A stretch of DNA of 5,022 bases. Source: Desulfovibrionaceae bacterium (GTDB lineage Bacteria > Desulfobacterota > Desulfovibrionia > Desulfovibrionales > Desulfovibrionaceae). The stretch lies in the NCBI GenBank assembly GCA_017613475.1, contig JAGADT010000187.1, forward strand, positions 1 through 5,022. The letters run 5' to 3'. The notes beneath the pieces were generated by a model. That model was not told the DNA's origin. It saw nothing but the letters and a program-made list of their open reading frames with translations, and did no database searches. The position numbers were made by a program, and so were the translations under genes. Below are positions 4,782 to 5,022 of this stretch, piece after piece. Every line of letters begins with the position of its first letter. Position 1 is the first letter of the stretch.

Positions 4782-4817
4782 CGGGGCAGTGCCCGCGGGC
4801 TGCCTGCCGCGGCTGCG
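4782..4817. other. Short convergent gap with GC-rich hairpins
   Basis: GGGC-AGT-GCCC lies at 4784-4794, and CCGCGG sites follow on both sides of CTGCCTG. The first half repeats the upstream element of gene 3 (GGGGCAGTGCCCGCGG also at 2829-2844). There is no T-run on either strand, so a canonical intrinsic terminator is not supported between the convergent genes. Confidence 0.5.
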
Positions 4818-5021
4818 TTAAAAAGCGCCGGACGTTTTCAGGAGCCAAAGTGCGCAAAACCACACCACTAGAATATTGCCCGACAGCACACCAGCGATCA
4901 GCCCCAGCATGAGGAATCCCATCCATATGGCCTTAAGCGTTTCGGCCGGCAGGCTGAAGAACCAAATTATCCCTATAAGCGCCGCGACGGCAGCGGCAAT
5001 GAGGCGCAGGGTATTGGGGTC
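4818..5021 (-). CDS. C-terminal part of an unidentified integral membrane protein
   Basis: Seen: on the - strand an open frame enters from the right edge and ends at TAA (4820-4818), giving 67 residues that begin DPNTLRLIAA. Residues about 5-24 form one hydrophobic stretch (LIAAAVAALIGIIWFFSL). After a short polar SLPAETLK break, about 30 more hydrophobic residues (WMGFLMLGLIAGVLSG, then NILVVWFCALWLL) form one long or two short membrane helices. The tail KTSGAF is short. Hydrophobic composition, GC-rich codons and a frame open to the edge support a real gene. The start is outside the window. Family not recognised; probably an inner-membrane protein. It converges on the large SLR gene with 36 bases between stops, so no operon link is implied. 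Confidence 0.72.
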   Translation of the reverse strand, partial: DPNTLRLIAAAVAALIGIIWFFSLPAETLKAIWMGFLMLGLIAGVLSGNILVVWFCALWLLKTSGAF

Positions 5022-5022
5022 G

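Noticed and set aside
4138..4926. 262-residue - strand open frame overlapping the right-edge gene
   Set aside because: It is a different frame from the hydrophobic membrane protein, runs through gene 3 in antisense, and has an Arg/Pro-rich shadow composition.

Overview
The window is from a GC-rich bacterial genome. It is dominated by three tandem genes on the + strand, all encoding Sel1-like repeat (SLR) proteins, which are alpha/alpha solenoid scaffolds related to TPR proteins. A fourth gene, a small part of a membrane protein, enters from the right edge on the - strand and converges on the third SLR gene. No rRNA, tRNA, transposase or CRISPR array was seen. The organism cannot be fixed from this sequence. 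Tandem SLR paralogues in GC-rich DNA would suit a host-associated or sediment Gram-negative bacterium, and a Desulfovibrionaceae-like origin is only a guess.

Layout: (1) nt 2-1207, the 3' part of an SLR gene with a long Pro/Ala/Ser-rich N-terminal region, four SLRs and a 68-residue Gly/Ala-rich insert in the third SLR. (2) nt 1208-1751, an unusually long gap filled with a degenerate array of hairpin-plus-T-tract repeats, including two good intrinsic terminators. (3) nt 1752-2660, a 302-residue protein made of seven gapless 36-residue SLRs. (4) nt 2661-2897, a second gap with the same repeat family and another terminator. (5) nt 2898-4781, a 627-residue protein with about sixteen SLRs. (6) nt 4782-4817, a short GC-rich convergent gap. 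(7) nt 4818-5021, the C-terminus of an unidentified membrane protein on the - strand.

The three SLR proteins share the same repeat consensus. Proteins 1 and 3 also share a C-terminal cap with a Cys-x7-Cys pair, which is altered in protein 2. They look like products of gene duplication followed by gain, loss and interruption of repeats. SLR proteins generally act as protein-protein interaction scaffolds; the partner here is not revealed by the sequence.

The most unusual content lies between the genes. A repeat family (hairpin with stem GGGGC/GCCCC, then TTTTATTCATT, then a second small hairpin GCAAAGGCTTTTGC, then an A-rich stretch) occurs about nine times over the two large gaps. Related hairpins abut the TAG stop codon of all three SLR genes, and an apparent copy lies inside the coding insert of gene 1. 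The same flanking element precedes genes 2 and 3. This suggests that each gene travels with its flanks as a cassette, or that a REP-like or terminator-like element has multiplied at this locus.
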